Source: Parus major
Taxonomy: Eukaryota; Chordata; Aves; Passeriformes; Paridae
Assembly (NCBI RefSeq): GCF_001522545.3
Contig: NC_031799.1
Coordinates: 40,106,001 to 40,170,000 of the forward strand
Direction of reading: 5' to 3'
Length of the DNA: 64,000 bases
The notes beneath the pieces are model-generated. The model was not told where the DNA came from and ran no database searches. It was given only the letters and a program-made list of their open reading frames with translations. The first letter of the stretch is position 1. Each line of letters opens with the position of its first letter. A program made the translations under genes and the position numbers. This document shows positions 36,701-49,800 of this stretch, one piece after another.

Positions 36701-37579
36701 AGATGTACTTATAAAATGTGGTGAGTTTATAGGTGCTTGTGTATACCAGATTGTCCGTCTGGAAATTTGTTGTTACTTCATCATTTATTCATTGTGTTTT
36801 AAAAAAAAAACCTTTTATTTTTGCTCCATAAGGATCTGTAACTGTAGACAAAACCCTTAATATCTTAGCAGATTTTTTCTTAAATAACAGTGAAGTATTG
36901 TGAGAGAGTTTTTTCAGAGAAAACATTGTTTTCATCGGTCAGCTGAATTTGTTCAGATGAAGACATGACTTAATTTAACCTATACTATGGGAGCTGTAAA
37001 TATAAGTAAGAAATTGCAGGTGTGTGCTCAGAGGTAGTTTTTGTTAGGAAGATGAGTTTCTTGAGCTGTAGAAGGTGTTTATACCTAATGACTTCTTGCA
37101 TGATCTCCTGAGTTCTAAAAAACTATGCTTAGTATGTCCTTGGGTTAGCTTTCATGGAAGTTCCATTAATAATATGAAATCTGAAATAAAAGCATGCTTA
37201 CAGAGAATAATTTTAGGCAGTGTATTTTAAAAATAAAAGTAGAAAATCTAGATACATGATAAATAGGAAATACAAGAATTGGAAATTTTTTCTAGCTATA
37301 TTAAATTTAACCTACCATCAAGTAAACAACAGAAAGAGATGATAATTTTGATGACTTTCAAGGCCTAATTCTCTAAGGTTATATTTCATTATGCATGTTA
37401 CAGGAAGGGGGAAAAGGCCTTACTATCTGTTTTTGAAGCTTTCACTGTACAGAGTTAACACAAGAGTAGTTGGAAAAGCTCTAGATTAATAAGGTAGAAA
37501 TAATTTAGGAAAACTGTTGTTTTGGTTTAAGTTGGTAACTTGTTTTTTAAACAAAAGAAAATTCTGATAAAACTAAATT
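33721..37579 (+). other. SPIN1: SPIN1 intron 1, unannotated part
   Basis: AT-rich intron; T-rich runs near 34762-34784 and 35320-35362. No exon or transposon boundary seen. Confidence 0.5.
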
Positions 37580-38542
37580 ACAGAACTCTAGAATATGCTG
37601 AGCTGGAAGGGATCCATGAGGATCATCACATCCAACTCCTGGCCCTCCACAGGACCATCCCTAAGAATCACACAGTGTGTGTGCCCCAGAGAGAGAGTTG
37701 TCCAAATGCTTATTGAACTAGACAGACTTGGTGCTGTGATCCCTTCCCTGGGGAGTCTGTTCCAGTGCCCAGCCACCCTCTGGGTGAAAAACCTCCTGGT
37801 ATCCATCCTAAGCCTCCCCTGACCAAGCTTCGTACTGTTTGCTCAAGGTCTGTCACTAGTCATGAGAGTGAAGAGGTTGGTACATTCTCCTCCACTTCAC
37901 CTCATGAGGAAGTTATAGACTGCAATGAAGTCTCCCCTCAGTCTCCTCCAGGCTGAATAGACCAAGTGACCTCAGCCGCTTGTCATAAAGCTTCCCCTCC
38001 AAACCCTTCACCATCCTTGCTGCTCCTTTTGGATGTTCTCTAGTAGCTTAATGTCTTTTTTTTAATATTGTGGCACCCAAAACTACACACAGCACTTAAG
38101 GTGAGGCTGAACCAGAGCAGTGCAGAGCAGAGTGGGACAGTCCTCTTCCTTTTCTGGTTGTCGATGCAGTGCCTGACACACACCAGGACAGGGTTGGCCC
38201 TCCTGGCTGCAAGGAGACTGCTGGCTTACATTCAATTTTGTTTTGACCAGGGCCCCCAGGTCCCTTTCCATAGTGCTGCTGTCCAGTCTCCGGTTCCTCA
38301 GTCTGTACGCATGTCCGGGGTTGCCCCAGGTGCAGAAGTCAGCACTTGCCCTTGTTAAACTTCATAAGGGTTGGTGATTACCCTCCTTTCCAGTTTGTCA
38401 AGATATTGATAAATATTGACCGTCTCTCAGTCCTTGAGGGAATCAATATCCCCTCCTAATTTAGTGTCCTTCTCAAACTTATTTAATATCCATTTGAGTC
38501 ATGCATCCAAGTCTTTAATGAAGATGTTGAAGAGAACTGGAC
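37580..38542 (-). mobile_element. CR1 LINE fragment (outer copy), antisense
   Basis: Carries in order the antisense 3' UTR, the RT C-terminal region (minus frame 37588-37806 reads RRFFTQRVAGHWNRLPREG), and upstream RT sequence. It is interrupted at 38542 by another CR1 copy and apparently resumes at 39917. Confidence 0.9.
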
Positions 38543-38642
38543 TGAGGATAAATTTGATTGGATTTGTTTAGTTTAGAGGGGGTTTGATTAGGGTATTTTT
38601 GGCATAGCCGTTTTTTTTATGGTATAAGGCTATACGGATCTT

Positions 38643-39900
38643 AAAAATCACAGAATTTGAAGGGATCTTAAAGATCATCTTGTTCCAACCCCTCTGCTGT
38701 GGGCAGATACACCTTTCACTTGACCAGGGTGCTCAAAGCATCATACAGCCTGGCCTTGAACACTTTCAAAGATAGAGAATCCACAACTTTTCTGGGCAGC
38801 TTGTTCCAGTGCCTTACCACTTGCAGAGTAAAGATTTCTTCCTGATCTAAACTTATTCTGTCTCACTTTGAAGCCACTCCCTCTTGTCCTGTTGCTACTT
38901 GTCTTGGTAAGTCTTTCTCCAGTCTTCCTGTGGGTCCTCTTCAGGGACTGGCAGGCTGCAGTAAAGTTGCCCCAAAGCTTCTCTTTTCCAGGTGGGACGA
39001 CCCAACTCTCTAAACCTGATCTTGCAGCTTAGTGGCCCTCCTCTGGACTTGTTCCAACAGGTCATGTCTGTCTTGTTGTCTCTGCTGGGGGCCAGAGATC
39101 TGGATGCACTATTCCAGTGTGGTCTCTTAGAGTGAACTAGGGAGGCATTACCACTTTCCTGGACTTGCTGGTCATGCTACTGCATGATGCAGCCCGGAAT
39201 GTAATTGGTTTTCTGGACTGCACACATTACTGAGTCATGTTGATCTACTTCTCATCCACCAACATCCCCAAGTCTTTCTCTTCTGTGGCTGCTCTTCTGG
39301 GATTGTCTGCCCCAATGTCTGTATTTGTGCTTGAGATTCCCTCAACCCAAGTAGAGCACCTTGCACTTGGTCCTCTTGAACTTTGTAAGTTTCCCACAGA
39401 CCCACCTGTTAAGCCTGTCTAGGTCCCTCTGGATGGCAGTGCTTCCGTCCACTGTGTGGACTGCACCACGCAGCTTGGTATCTTCAGCAAACTTGATGAG
39501 GGTGTACTTGATCCCACTAGCTGTGTTGCTGACAAAGATGATGAACAATTCAGGTCCCAGTATTAACCCCTGAGGACACCACTCATCACTGCTCTCTTCT
39601 TGGATATTGAGGTGTTGACCACAACTTTTGTGAGTGCAACCTTCCTACCAATTTCTTACTCATTAAATTGTCTGATCTGTCAAATCATGTCTCTTTTCAT
39701 GACTTTAGAGACAAGGGTGTTGTACAGTATAGTATCTAATACTTTGCAGAAGTCCAGGTAGATGACATTAGTCACTCTTCCTTCATCCACCAACACTGTA
39801 GAAGGCCGTTAGATTTGTCAGCGATGATTTGCCCTTGGTTATTGTCTGCTGTTGAGGTGAAAATTATCCTCTACTGTTATCCAGAAAAGCCAGTATAATA
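38643..39900 (-). mobile_element. CR1 LINE fragment (nested copy), antisense
   Basis: A second copy that again begins at the CR1 3' end (aaatcacagaatttgaagggat). Minus frame 39342-39548 reads FAEDTKLRGAV, the RT active-site box with F-A-E-D instead of F-A-D-D, followed by RDLDRLNRW. A 26-bp sequence lies on both sides (38517-38542 and 39917-39942). About 100 bp between 38543 and 38642 is not CR1. Confidence 0.88.
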
Positions 39901-40062
39901 TTTTTCTTAAGCCATCAATGAAGATGTTGAAGAGAACTGGACCTTATGAAGTGATAAATTTATTATGGTGTGATAAATTCATCTTGTTTTGAGGGCCAGG
40001 ATTATTTTCCTGTATTAGGTCACTGAACTACCTACACATTAGTAGAACTAAGTGTTAAAGCT

Positions 40063-40666
40063 TGTGGTATGGTTAAACCCAGCTGGCAGCCAATTCCCAT
40101 GCAGCCACTTGCTCACCCCCACACCAGCAGGGGTCAGGGAGAGAATTGGAAAGGTAAAAGCCAGAAAACTCATGGATTGAGAGAAAGGCGGTTTTATAGG
40201 GAAAGCAAATGCCATGCAAACAAACAAAGCAAAACAAGGAATTTATTACTGTTTCTGATAAAACAGGTAGGTGTTCAGCCTTCCCCAGGGGAGCAGGGCC
40301 TCATCACACATGATGGTTATTTGGGAAAACAAATTACATCACTCCTAGTGTCCCCCAAGCCTTCCTTCTTCCTCCCACTTTTACATCATACATTTGCATG
40401 ATGTCACAGGGTATGGAATCTCCTTTTGGTCAGTTGGGGTCACCTGTCCTGGCTGTGTCCCACCCCAGCCTCCCATGTACCCCTAGTCTCCTCAACAGTA
40501 TGGCAGTACAAAAAGTATAAAAGGCCTTGGCTGTGTGTAAGCTTGCTCAACAATAACAAAACCATTGCTGTATTATCAACCCTCTGTTCAGCAGAAATCC
40601 AAAACACTGCCCCATACCAGCCACTTTGAAGAAAATTTTAGCTCTACCCTAGCCAAACCTAGCACA
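40063..40666 (-). mobile_element. Solo LTR, ERVL-like, antisense
   Basis: On the minus strand it runs TGTGCTAGGTTTGGCTAGGG ... GGTTTAACCATACCACA, with canonical TG...CA ends and the conserved ERVL-type start also seen at 46085 (+). Its other end resembles the ends at 49931 and 52709. No target duplication visible. Assignment to ERVL is from remembered avian LTR consensus, so provisional. Confidence 0.75.
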
Positions 40667-42167
40667 GGGTGTAATAGAGGAATTCAAATTCATCAGCTTG
40701 TCAGGGAAGTTGTGATTTCATAGCCACTGTCCTGGGAAATAAGAGAAAGAGAAGTCAGGTTTCTTTTCAACCACATCTTTCTTTTGGAGCAGGGACATTT
40801 GCTAAATATTCAGATCTTAACAATACAGAAAACCATCAGGAAAATGCTGAGTTGCTGGAAAATTGGGCCAAACCTGTAGTGCATTATTCAGAACTGGAAT
40901 ACTTGGCCTCTGAAATGATACTGAAAATGTGTGAAGCATTTCTAATATCAGTAGATTTTATTGTCACAGATTACATGCTCTACAGAGTAGAAGAAGTCTT
41001 GGTTTTGGTTTAACTGTGATAAAAGATACTTTTGGTAATAAAAAACCATGAGAATGACAGTTGTTTCTGCTCTAAAACTTCTTTAGCTGCAAAAAACCTG
41101 CAAAGAAACTCCTGTGTAGTTAGTCGTAGTATAGATATGTAACTATATTTCAATGAAACAATGAGTAGTAAGCAAGTCAGAAAGAGGAAGTTTTTATGAT
41201 TGCTTCCTGTAGAAGGGGAACTATCCCCTGTGTACATAGGAAGGGAATGGATTTCTTGTAGAACTAAAGCTCATAATCGTCTTTAAATATTCTGCTGGCT
41301 TTAACAGCAAAATAACTTTGTGCTCTTTTTCTGGAAGTATTGTTTGTCTTACTAATTTTGTGTATCTTCAGACTGCCTCTTGCTTAATGTATGCGAAGTG
41401 TGTAATTTTTCACATGCGATAATTGCATTTTGGGGTCAGCTATAGTAGATGAGTTTTGCCGGGCTTAGAAAAACTTCTACCTTTTAAAGCCATCAGGCGA
41501 AGAGATCACTTGAATTAACCAGTGTGCATTTCTTGCTCCTACTGTACACTACATGGATTCATGTGCTTGCATTGCATTCAGTATTAGTTTTAATTAGCTG
41601 TATTCCTGAAAGGTGATGAATAGTTACGAAAATCACAACTGTTTTTGATTGCATGTTAACTCATCAAAAGAAAGGCTGGTGAAGTTAGACGTGCTGAAGT
41701 GTTTAGTAGGATTTTGTCTCTTAACAATATTAATAATTCCAGTTGATTTCCAGATTTTGGTAAAATTATTTACTTTAAATGGCAAGGAAATTTGAAAAAT
41801 TTATTTAGGTCCTTTTCTTAAAGTTGTGACTAGTAATATAACATCAGGCATATAATCTGTTGAGCTTCATGTTCTGCAATGGAAAATACTGTTTTCATAT
41901 AAAGTACAAAAGCAGAACAGCTTTAGTAATACTTCAAATAATATCTAAAAGACATTTTTTCTTTTAGACTTTAGGAAATTGTAGTGTATGCACCTATGTG
42001 TGCCCTGCATGTTGCTGTTGACTGGCTAAAATTTCTGAATACATAACTGAAAATTATGTATGACATGACTTATCAGATATCAATTTTCTTACAAATATGT
42101 TTGATTCAGTACTTCACTATGATGAGTGTTATATTTTTGTGTTTAAGTGTTATATTTGGAAAGTACA
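40667..42167 (+). other. SPIN1: SPIN1 intron 1, unannotated part
   Basis: Unique-looking AT-rich DNA between an LTR and a CR1 tail. Nothing recognised. Confidence 0.5.
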
Positions 42168-42306
42168 GTCGCAGGCTGCCCAGGGAAGTGTGAAAGAAAT
42201 GACTGGATGTAGCACTTAGTGCTGGAGTCTAGTTGACAAACAGGATGGTGTTCTGTCAAAGGACAGATAATTTTGGGGGTCTTTTCTGACCGTAATGATT
42301 CTGTGG
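42168..42306 (+). mobile_element. CR1 3' tail fragment, sense
   Basis: caggctgcccagggaagtg ... ttttctgaccgtaatgattc is the last 140 bp of a CR1 in sense orientation, moderately diverged, ending in a tgattctgtg tail. Confidence 0.82.
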
Positions 42307-44684
42307 GGATTTTTCATTATTAGCTGATGAACTGAATATTTGCTATAGCCCTTTTATTAATTTGGATGGCATAATTAATTTTGAATCAGACATATTTGGG
42401 TGCAAGGCAGAAAGGGATCATTGGTTCTGAGATTCTGTAATTAAACATCAGTCTTCTAACAAAATGGTGAAAAGAGCTGTGTGTAGCTGGTCAAAACATG
42501 GTGTAAACTGAGGGATTGAAATGGCTTCCTTTTAGTGCATCTTGAATTAGTAAGATTAGTGTATTTGGGGAGTGTTTCTAAGAAGGCATTTAAGAATTTT
42601 GTAGCACTGCTTATTTGCAGTTCCTTTACACTGCTGGTGGTTGCCATTAGTACCTCTTACTCTGGATGTGTGCTTTAAAATCTTTAAAGAAAATTTATAA
42701 AAAAACTTCAGTCAAAATTTCTGAAGTTTTTTTACGATAATACAGTTAGGAAAAACAGTGATTTTTAAATTTTTTTTTTCTGCAGAAAGAAACTATTATT
42801 CTTGGTTAAGCATGTCAAACTTTGTATCAAAGATGTGAAATGATTTGTATGAAGAGTATGTCTTTGTTAAGGATATAGTTTTAAGTGGAAAAAAAATCAG
42901 TGAACTGCTAATGGATCTCTTCAACTTAAAAGAAATAAGCATTTAACAGTTCTTGTTTATGCATACTTAATCAAAGACCCACTGCAACAGAGCTTTATAA
43001 ATCCTCATGTTTTATATCCAGCATTGTGTGGACTATATAGGATTGCAACTGTAATTCGTAGCATTACTTGTTGCGCTGTTGAAGACAAACGCAGAGACTT
43101 TATTGGTTGCATTTGTCAATGTGCTTTATGTTTTTTAATGGTTTTGATGTTGGCTGAAATACAGAGTTTTTCAGAGGTGATAGCTGTAAGTTTTATATGT
43201 GGCAAGTAGCCCTCAGTAAGAAAAGGGAAACCACAGAGAAGTGTGTACTGTTAGTTTTGGTTGGTTTTGCAAACAGTCTAGGACAGAAAAAAATGCTGCA
43301 GCGATCCCAAGATTGTTGGTATGAGGAACTACATAAAAAAAGTTGAGCAACTGATTGAAGTCGTCATGGTCAAATGACTGAAGGAGTTTTTCTGTGAAGC
43401 AATGGTAGAATGATTTAAAAGCAAGAAAGATCAAAGGAGAGAGGGATAAAGCAGAAAGAGTGTAAGGCATTGCTTGAGAAGTAAGGTATTTTAAAAGAAG
43501 TGAGAGAATTCTTGGCTTACTTAGTTCAGTATTTCTGAAATATGCTGAAATACTAAGTATTTCAGTATATCTGCCACAGACTGACAGATAGCTTTAGAAA
43601 CTATAGAGTGACAAGTGGTTTTGAGAGCTAAAGAGACCCTGCCAGTCTGGAAGGGTAACCCATTGTATGGTAAGTGTAGGCAGCCAGGCCAGTCCTAGGT
43701 GCTGCCCGTGGCACAGTCTTGTTAACCTGATACCCTCAATAGAAGCATTCGAATATGCATATGTGGTCTCACTAGCCATTGCTGTTGTGTGCCTGTTAAG
43801 GCTTACCTCTTCTCTTAAATGGTCATTATGCTTGTAATCAAAATGTTGTGAAATGTGAGGAGAGCAGAGCTCTAATGAACATGGAATTAATGTATTGTGC
43901 TTTTATAAAAAAGGTATGCAATTAGAATGAAGCAAGTGTTAAGGGTTGCTCAACTTTGCCTTTAGTAGTTGTTGAACTCTTATTAAATAGCAATGCATCA
44001 CGGTAAGTTTAAAAGTTCCTACTAGGAATGTTGCTAATACTTTAATAATTGCTAATAATAATGCTAATAATTCGCACAATTTAGAGAAATAGAAAAATTT
44101 CCTTGAGTTCTCTAGAACAAATCTTCAAAATGTTAAAGTAGTTTAGAAGCCTGCTTTAACTTATCAAGCAGAGTCTGTCAGAAAAAGCTTCAGCTTTTAT
44201 AGGTATTTGATCTCTGAATTGTATTTTCCTCAAATGTAATCTTTAGAGCAGATTCAGGTATTTTAGAATGTTTTCAGGATGCACTGTATAGTACACTGCT
44301 GCTTTGTTTTGTGGTTAGTTTTTATATTCTTTGAATCGTTTTTTTTGATTGCTCTGAAATAAGAAATCTAAAATCAAAACATTGCTATCTTGGAGTTTCA
44401 ACAGCTTGGGCAACAGCAGTTCCTTTTTCAGATCTGATTTATGATTGTGGGCTGTGTTTTATTTACAGTGTTCTTAGCACAGAGTGTGCTGAAATAAGAT
44501 CAGGGAGAAACTGGCTCTTAGTTTTAACATACATGTTGTGAAGCAAGGTTCTTTATGTGTTACTTGATCAAAAACACGCTTTTGGGTTTCTACTTTCATT
44601 TAACAAACAACCCATACTTTCTTAAAAGAATCCAAAGTCATAACATTAGATAATTTTTAACGTACAAAGTGATTCTGACGCCAG
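42307..44684 (+). other. SPIN1: SPIN1 intron 1, unannotated part
   Basis: AT-rich intronic DNA. A small inverted repeat ctgaaatac-taa-gtatttcag lies at 43545-43565. No other element recognised. Confidence 0.5.
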
Positions 44685-45187
44685 ATGAAGGACTTAAAGA
44701 GCACAGTTGCCTGTCCAGGCCTCAGAATGAACTTGCTATAAGATAAGCTTGCACAGCAGTAACTTTAGATAGCAGAAAAATTGCGACTGGAAAGATGCTA
44801 ATTCTAGGCCTGGAGGAGGGAAAATCTGGTTAGTGCATCCTGATTAAAGCATCCAGACAAAGATTCCTACTGCAGCAAAGTGTATGAAAGGAAGCAACTG
44901 CTCATACAGTTATCACCGGTCAAACACGGATCTCTCCAAGTTAAGGGGTTGTGCTGCCATGGATACGTGGCAGCATGGATTGTATAGCTGGTACCCCTGG
45001 AAGAATGACTTGGAGATGCCTACCACCAAGCCCAATGTAAATAAGGACCCATGGGACACCCTCTCTTCGTCTTCGTCTGTCCCCTGGAGCAATAGCGTAT
45101 GGGCCCAATGGACTGAAGTGTTTGCATGAGAACCTTTTGTATGAGAGGTTTTTTGAGTTTTGCATGAGAATTTTTTATGGTGAAGGT
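44685..45187 (+). mobile_element. 5' LTR of the env-only ERV
   Basis: Starts TGAAGGACTTAAAG. It includes the parts shared with 45692-45993 plus a further 200 bp (R/U5-like, with taaataagg near 45039 as a candidate poly(A) signal). The right edge is uncertain. Confidence 0.65.
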
Positions 45188-45691
45188 ACATACCTGCAGT
45201 AACTGGATCAGGTATGTGTTCAGAAACCTTAACTTACAAGTCCAAAAAAGTGTCAAAAAGGGCTTTAGATATGTTATTATTAAATGAACAAGGGGTACAT
45301 GGAATATTAAATCTTAATAAAACTGCATGTTGTGTCACTGTTCACAATGCAGTGGCATCAATTGAAGAAACCCAAGGCAGAAATAAAGAAATTGCTACCA
45401 GTCACTGAAATTGTCTCCAAGCCGGACAGTCCTCTAGGAGTTAGCCCCAATTCCTGGATATGTCAGAACTTTAATCCTTGGGACTCAGATGGTAGAAGTG
45501 GCTAATGAGACTTTGTTTGATGATTGCCATTGGATTTGCATTTTTAATGATTGTGATAGCTGTTGTACCGTGTCTGGTTGCTCAAGTTACTTCTTCTGTC
45601 TTTTCTCCTATTGTTTCGTACATCACCTTGTGGCCAACCTATGAGCTGAGGAACAAAGTCCCTGAAGGACAGTATTAGAGCCATGGGGTGG
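45188..45691 (+). pseudogene. env: Env transmembrane subunit fragment
   Basis: The open stretch 45214-45408 reads RALDMLLLNEQGVHG, then TACCVTVHNA, which is the helix-loop-CC region of a retroviral TM subunit. His stands where a Cys would be expected before the CC pair, so the intrasubunit/SU disulfide motif is broken. After stops, the same frame gives a hydrophobic anchor MIAIGFAFLMIVIAVVPCLV (45520-45579) and a short tail. The fragment cannot encode a functional Env. Confidence 0.72.
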
Positions 45692-45993
45692 TGCAAGGAC
45701 TTAAAGAACACAGTTTCCTGTCTCAAACTGTCAAGTACCTTCATCACAGAAAGTACTTGCCTTTAAGATAAGGCATCACAGTGGAAACTTGAGGTGTGGG
45801 ACAGAAGGGAGGAAGTGCTGACAGGAAGGTGCTAATTCTAGGCCCAGCAGAGGTGAGATCTGGTTAGTACATCCTGAGTTAATGCATCGGGACAAAAACT
45901 CCCACTGTAGCAAAGGGTATGGGAAGCAGCTGCTCGTATACATATCAGCAGTCAAAGAAAGATCACCCCAAATTAGGGAAATACTCTTCTGTA
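45692..45993 (+). mobile_element. 3' LTR (truncated) of the env-only ERV
   Basis: Starts TGCAAGGACTTAAAGAAC right after a gg-rich stretch that could be the remains of a polypurine tract. Collinear with 44685-44950 and then lost. Confidence 0.65.
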
Positions 45994-46084
45994 TTCTTCC
46001 TCACTCCCTCCCTTGTTAACAGTTAAGGCACATTTAAACTTCTGATCTTTAGTTCTTCATCCTTAATGATCTTAATTTTACACT

Positions 46085-46372
46085 TGTCCTGATTTTTGGC
46101 TAGGACAGAGTTAATTTCACAGTTGCCAGGATGGAGATGTAGCCTGCAGCTGTGTGGGCAGGGCAAGGTTATTTTATACTACCCACATCATCACTAGAGG
46201 GCATGGCTTTAAATTGGAGAAAAAGGGAGCATGATGCAGAATGGCCATTATTTTGTTCTGTTTTTCCAGGAGAGCAAAGCAGCCAACTGAGTAGTGTGTG
46301 GGCAGTCCAGCTGGAGGATATGTACATTGTTGTTTTTGTCTCAGGCCTGGGTAAGGAGCATGGATGCAGGCA
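46085..46372 (+). mobile_element. ERVL-like LTR, 5' fragment, sense
   Basis: Begins TGTCCTGATTTTTGGCTAGG and continues with the U3 start of the same LTR group as 40063-40666, in the opposite orientation. It is cut off by the CR1 at 46373. Confidence 0.65.
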
Positions 46373-46880
46373 GAATCACAGAATGAACTGTGTTGGAAAA
46401 GACCTTTTAAGATAATGAAGTCCAACCTATGACCTAACACCTCCTCATCAACTAAACCATGGCACAGAGTGCCACGTGTCCATTCTTTTTTTAAGCATGG
46501 CCAGGGATGGTAACCCCACCACTTCCCTGGCAGACAATTCCAGTGCCTAATCACTCTTTCTGTGAATAATTTTTTTTCTGACATCTAACCTAAACTTCCC
46601 TTGGCACAGCTTAAGACTGTGTCCTCTTGTTCTGTCAGTTATTGCTTGGGAGAGGAGACCAACCCCTACCTAACTACAACCACCTTTCAGGAAGTTGTCA
46701 AGAGTGATAAGGTCACCCCTGAGCCACCTTTTCTCCAGGCTAAACACCCCCGTCTCCCTCAGCCATTCTTCATAGGCCTTGTGTTCCAAGCTCTTGACCA
46801 GCCTTGTTGCCCTCCTCTGGGCAATAGAATGTTGTGTTCAAGTGTCTCAGCATCCTTCGTAAACTAGGGGGCCCAAGAAA
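46373..46880 (-). mobile_element. CR1 LINE 3' fragment, antisense
   Basis: Begins at the CR1 3' end (gaatcacagaatgaactgtg). Minus frame 46174-46584 includes FTERVIRHWNCLPGKW, the CR1 RT C-terminal phrase. 5'-truncated near 46880. It adjoins and probably interrupts the LTR on its left. Confidence 0.9.
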
Positions 46881-49800
46881 ATTTGTCTGCCTTCGTTTTT
46901 CATTGTTTCGGTCTCGGGGAAGAAGGTGGTGGCTATGGTAACGTCTGCAGTATTCTCCTTTGTTTCAGGAATCTGTGTGTCTGGACACAGTAACACTGTG
47001 TCAGTTGGACTTCTACAAGCATTTTTTGCATGTGATAATCCTTTTATACACTGTTGTTATTAGTATTGTTGCAACTACTGTTGGTGTTCCTTAGCTCATT
47101 GCTGTTTTTCTAGTGAATTGTTGTCTCAATCCATAATCTCTGCCTTTTTGTCCCTTTCTCAATGGATCAGTTGGGGCAAAGGAAGTGGCAAATAGGAGCT
47201 TAATTTCCAGATGGGTTTGAGCTGCATAAGAGCCCTTATAAAGATATCTTTTTATGAGAATTTCTGTGAACTTCTGGAGTAGGGTTTCCTTACAATAACT
47301 GCATATTAAAGCTTCCTACATAGTGATTTCTTCAAGTACATGGACAGATAATGGCAAGTTAATAACGGAGCTTTTTACAGGTTATGTTGAGATTCTTACC
47401 TGTGTGCATGGAACTGGTAATTCCAGGTCTCTAATGGATCAGACTGACTGCTGGTTTTGTTTGCTAGTATGCTTTAGGCAATTTGGAGTAAGGGCCTTTT
47501 TTCCACCCTGCCCGCTTATAAAAAAACAACAAAACCCCCTAGCCTGGTACTGCAAGGGCCTTTGTAACCCTGAAGCTAAAAAGTAGTTCTTTTACATAAT
47601 CATACATACTTACTATTTTGAATTGTGTTCAAGTATGTTGAAAATGTTAACTTGCTCACAAATGCATCCACCAAGGAAGCAAGCCAGATGTTCTTTCTAA
47701 GAAGTACCCAAAAGGCAGGTGAAAACAGTAGTATTTTTGATGCCAGAATTCCGTATTCATGTTGGATAGAAAATTCCTACTATATCCGAAGGGGTGGCAT
47801 AAAATATCAAACCAATCAGATGAGAATCAAGATGACAAAATCCTAAATTTATAATTGCCTAGAATGTCTGAAATAATTTTTTGTATGCAGTAGGATTTAG
47901 ACACACTTTAGAAAGTGTCCCCTTGGTATTATTTCAGAAGGATAGGCATTGGATTCTAGATACCTAAACTTTCAGGAAAGTACTTCTTGCTATCTGGAAG
48001 GACCTTGACTCCTAAATCTGAATGTGAATAATGAGTTTCAGTGGTGCAGCACTAGTTAGGTCTATTGACTCTTATCTTGGGCTGGAGAACTTTTGGAAAG
48101 TCTCACATTTCACAAACTTTTTCACCTATGGATTTTAGCAATTTTAAACTAAAATACATATTTACATGTGAATATTTTAAGACAAAGACCCTATCCTTCT
48201 TTGCATAGTGCTTAGAATTCTGAAATTGATTCTTCTCCCAGGAAGCCAGGGCTTTTCAAGGAATATCCGCTCCTGCCATCACATTCAATATAATGATTCT
48301 TCCTGTAATTTTAAGCAGTTGTCCTGCATGGCAGGTCTGACGTGATTACTCCGTGTTTTGGATATTTGGTGTTTCTCAGTAGACAGTGAAAGGTCCTATT
48401 TCCCTGGGTTTTTTGGGTTTTCATGCTGTTGATGGATGGGTGCTCTAATGCAGATAAGAAGACACTAATTTTTAGTATCTTGAATCGTCCACAATGATGG
48501 GAGGTATTGAAAATGCATGTGCATACAAATATATGTAAACGTAAGGGTCATGTGGACACTAAAAATTATTTATAATCTTGGAGAAAGCAACATCATTTTA
48601 TCATTTAGCCTATAACACTTTTTTTTTTTTAAAATCAGAACTAGCTGCATTCTAACATGGGGACTGAGAATCCTGTGCCCTTCTGACCTCTTCACAGATG
48701 CTTGTTTTGCAATTTAGAACTGCAGTGAGGGAGTTCTGAAAATTAGTCTTGCAAGGTAATACTCTGATCCTATAAAGATGTTAATTAAGTCTCTGAAATT
48801 AAAAAAAATAAGTAAGTTTGTTTAAAGTATTGCTTCATAGTATCAGCTCTAATGACACTTTTACTGCTGCCTTTACAAAGTTGCTCAAATAGAAACTGTC
48901 AGAGTTTATTTCAAATTACAGAGTTTATTTCAAATTACACCCACTGTAAATCTTAAATGCTGAATTGCATGTAGTGTGAGACAGGCTGCTTTAATGATTT
49001 GACATGAAGGAAATGTAATAAAAGTAAAGCATTCTGGATTCTCACTGGGTTCTTTTCGGGTTCAGCACTGTACTGGGTTCTCGAACTGCTACATTTTGCT
49101 AACTCAGAAAGTGAAAAACAAGCCTCAATAGAAAATAATGGAAATTACACTTTCAGGATTTTTCTCTGACTGTTCTTCCCATTCATCTTTTTTTTTTCAT
49201 GTGTGTAAGAACTTTTGAATGCAGTATCCACAGGTTGCCATCTACATGTGATCTTTTAAGACTATACTAATGTTTAAAGTTAATGAAATTAAACTAAAAC
49301 AAAATAAATCCACCTTTCACCTTGATCACTGTTTCTGACTTTAAGAGAGCTATGATAAGGACATGTGCTAAAAGATGACATGTTTAATGAAACTGGCTCA
49401 TACTGTGGCCTGAGATAGCAGCTTTCTGAAATAGTAGTACCCTTTTTAAAGCTACCCATCTAATTCTGAACCTTTGGGATAATTCTTTAACATAATTACT
49501 GTCAATAGTTACTGTTCTACTGTAGTGTTACAAAGTTTTTTTTGGGATTCCTAAGTTATGTCTGTCACACTATATTGGGAACGGTGAAGCGTGACACTGA
49601 CTCTCTTAGCTGGGTTGCACAAGAGAGCAAGTTTTGTTATTCCAGATCTTCTTTTATAGACAGGTCTGAGAGGTAAAACTCTCATTGGTCATTAAACTGA
49701 CATGTCACCATCACTGGACAATTGGGGAATACCCCTTGACTGTTTCTTGCAACAAGGATCTAAACAACACATGCAAAGGTTGTTGTTCTCCAAGGACTGT

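Larger units (their letters stand above)
44685..45993 (+). mobile_element. Endogenous retrovirus remnant, env-only
   Basis: Two related flanking segments, 44685 onward and 45692-45993, both begin tg..aggacttaaag and share gctaattctaggcc, atctggttagt, catcctga and agcaactgctc/agcagctgctc. They are the LTRs of one element. The left LTR extends to about 45187; the right one loses similarity after about 45990, so it is truncated. Between them are only 500 bp, all from the end of env. Gag and pol are absent. LTR divergence is large, so the element is old. Confidence 0.8.

Noticed and set aside
43545..43565. Small inverted repeat ctgaaatac-taa-gtatttcag
   Set aside because: Nine-bp arms are expected by chance in this much AT-rich sequence.
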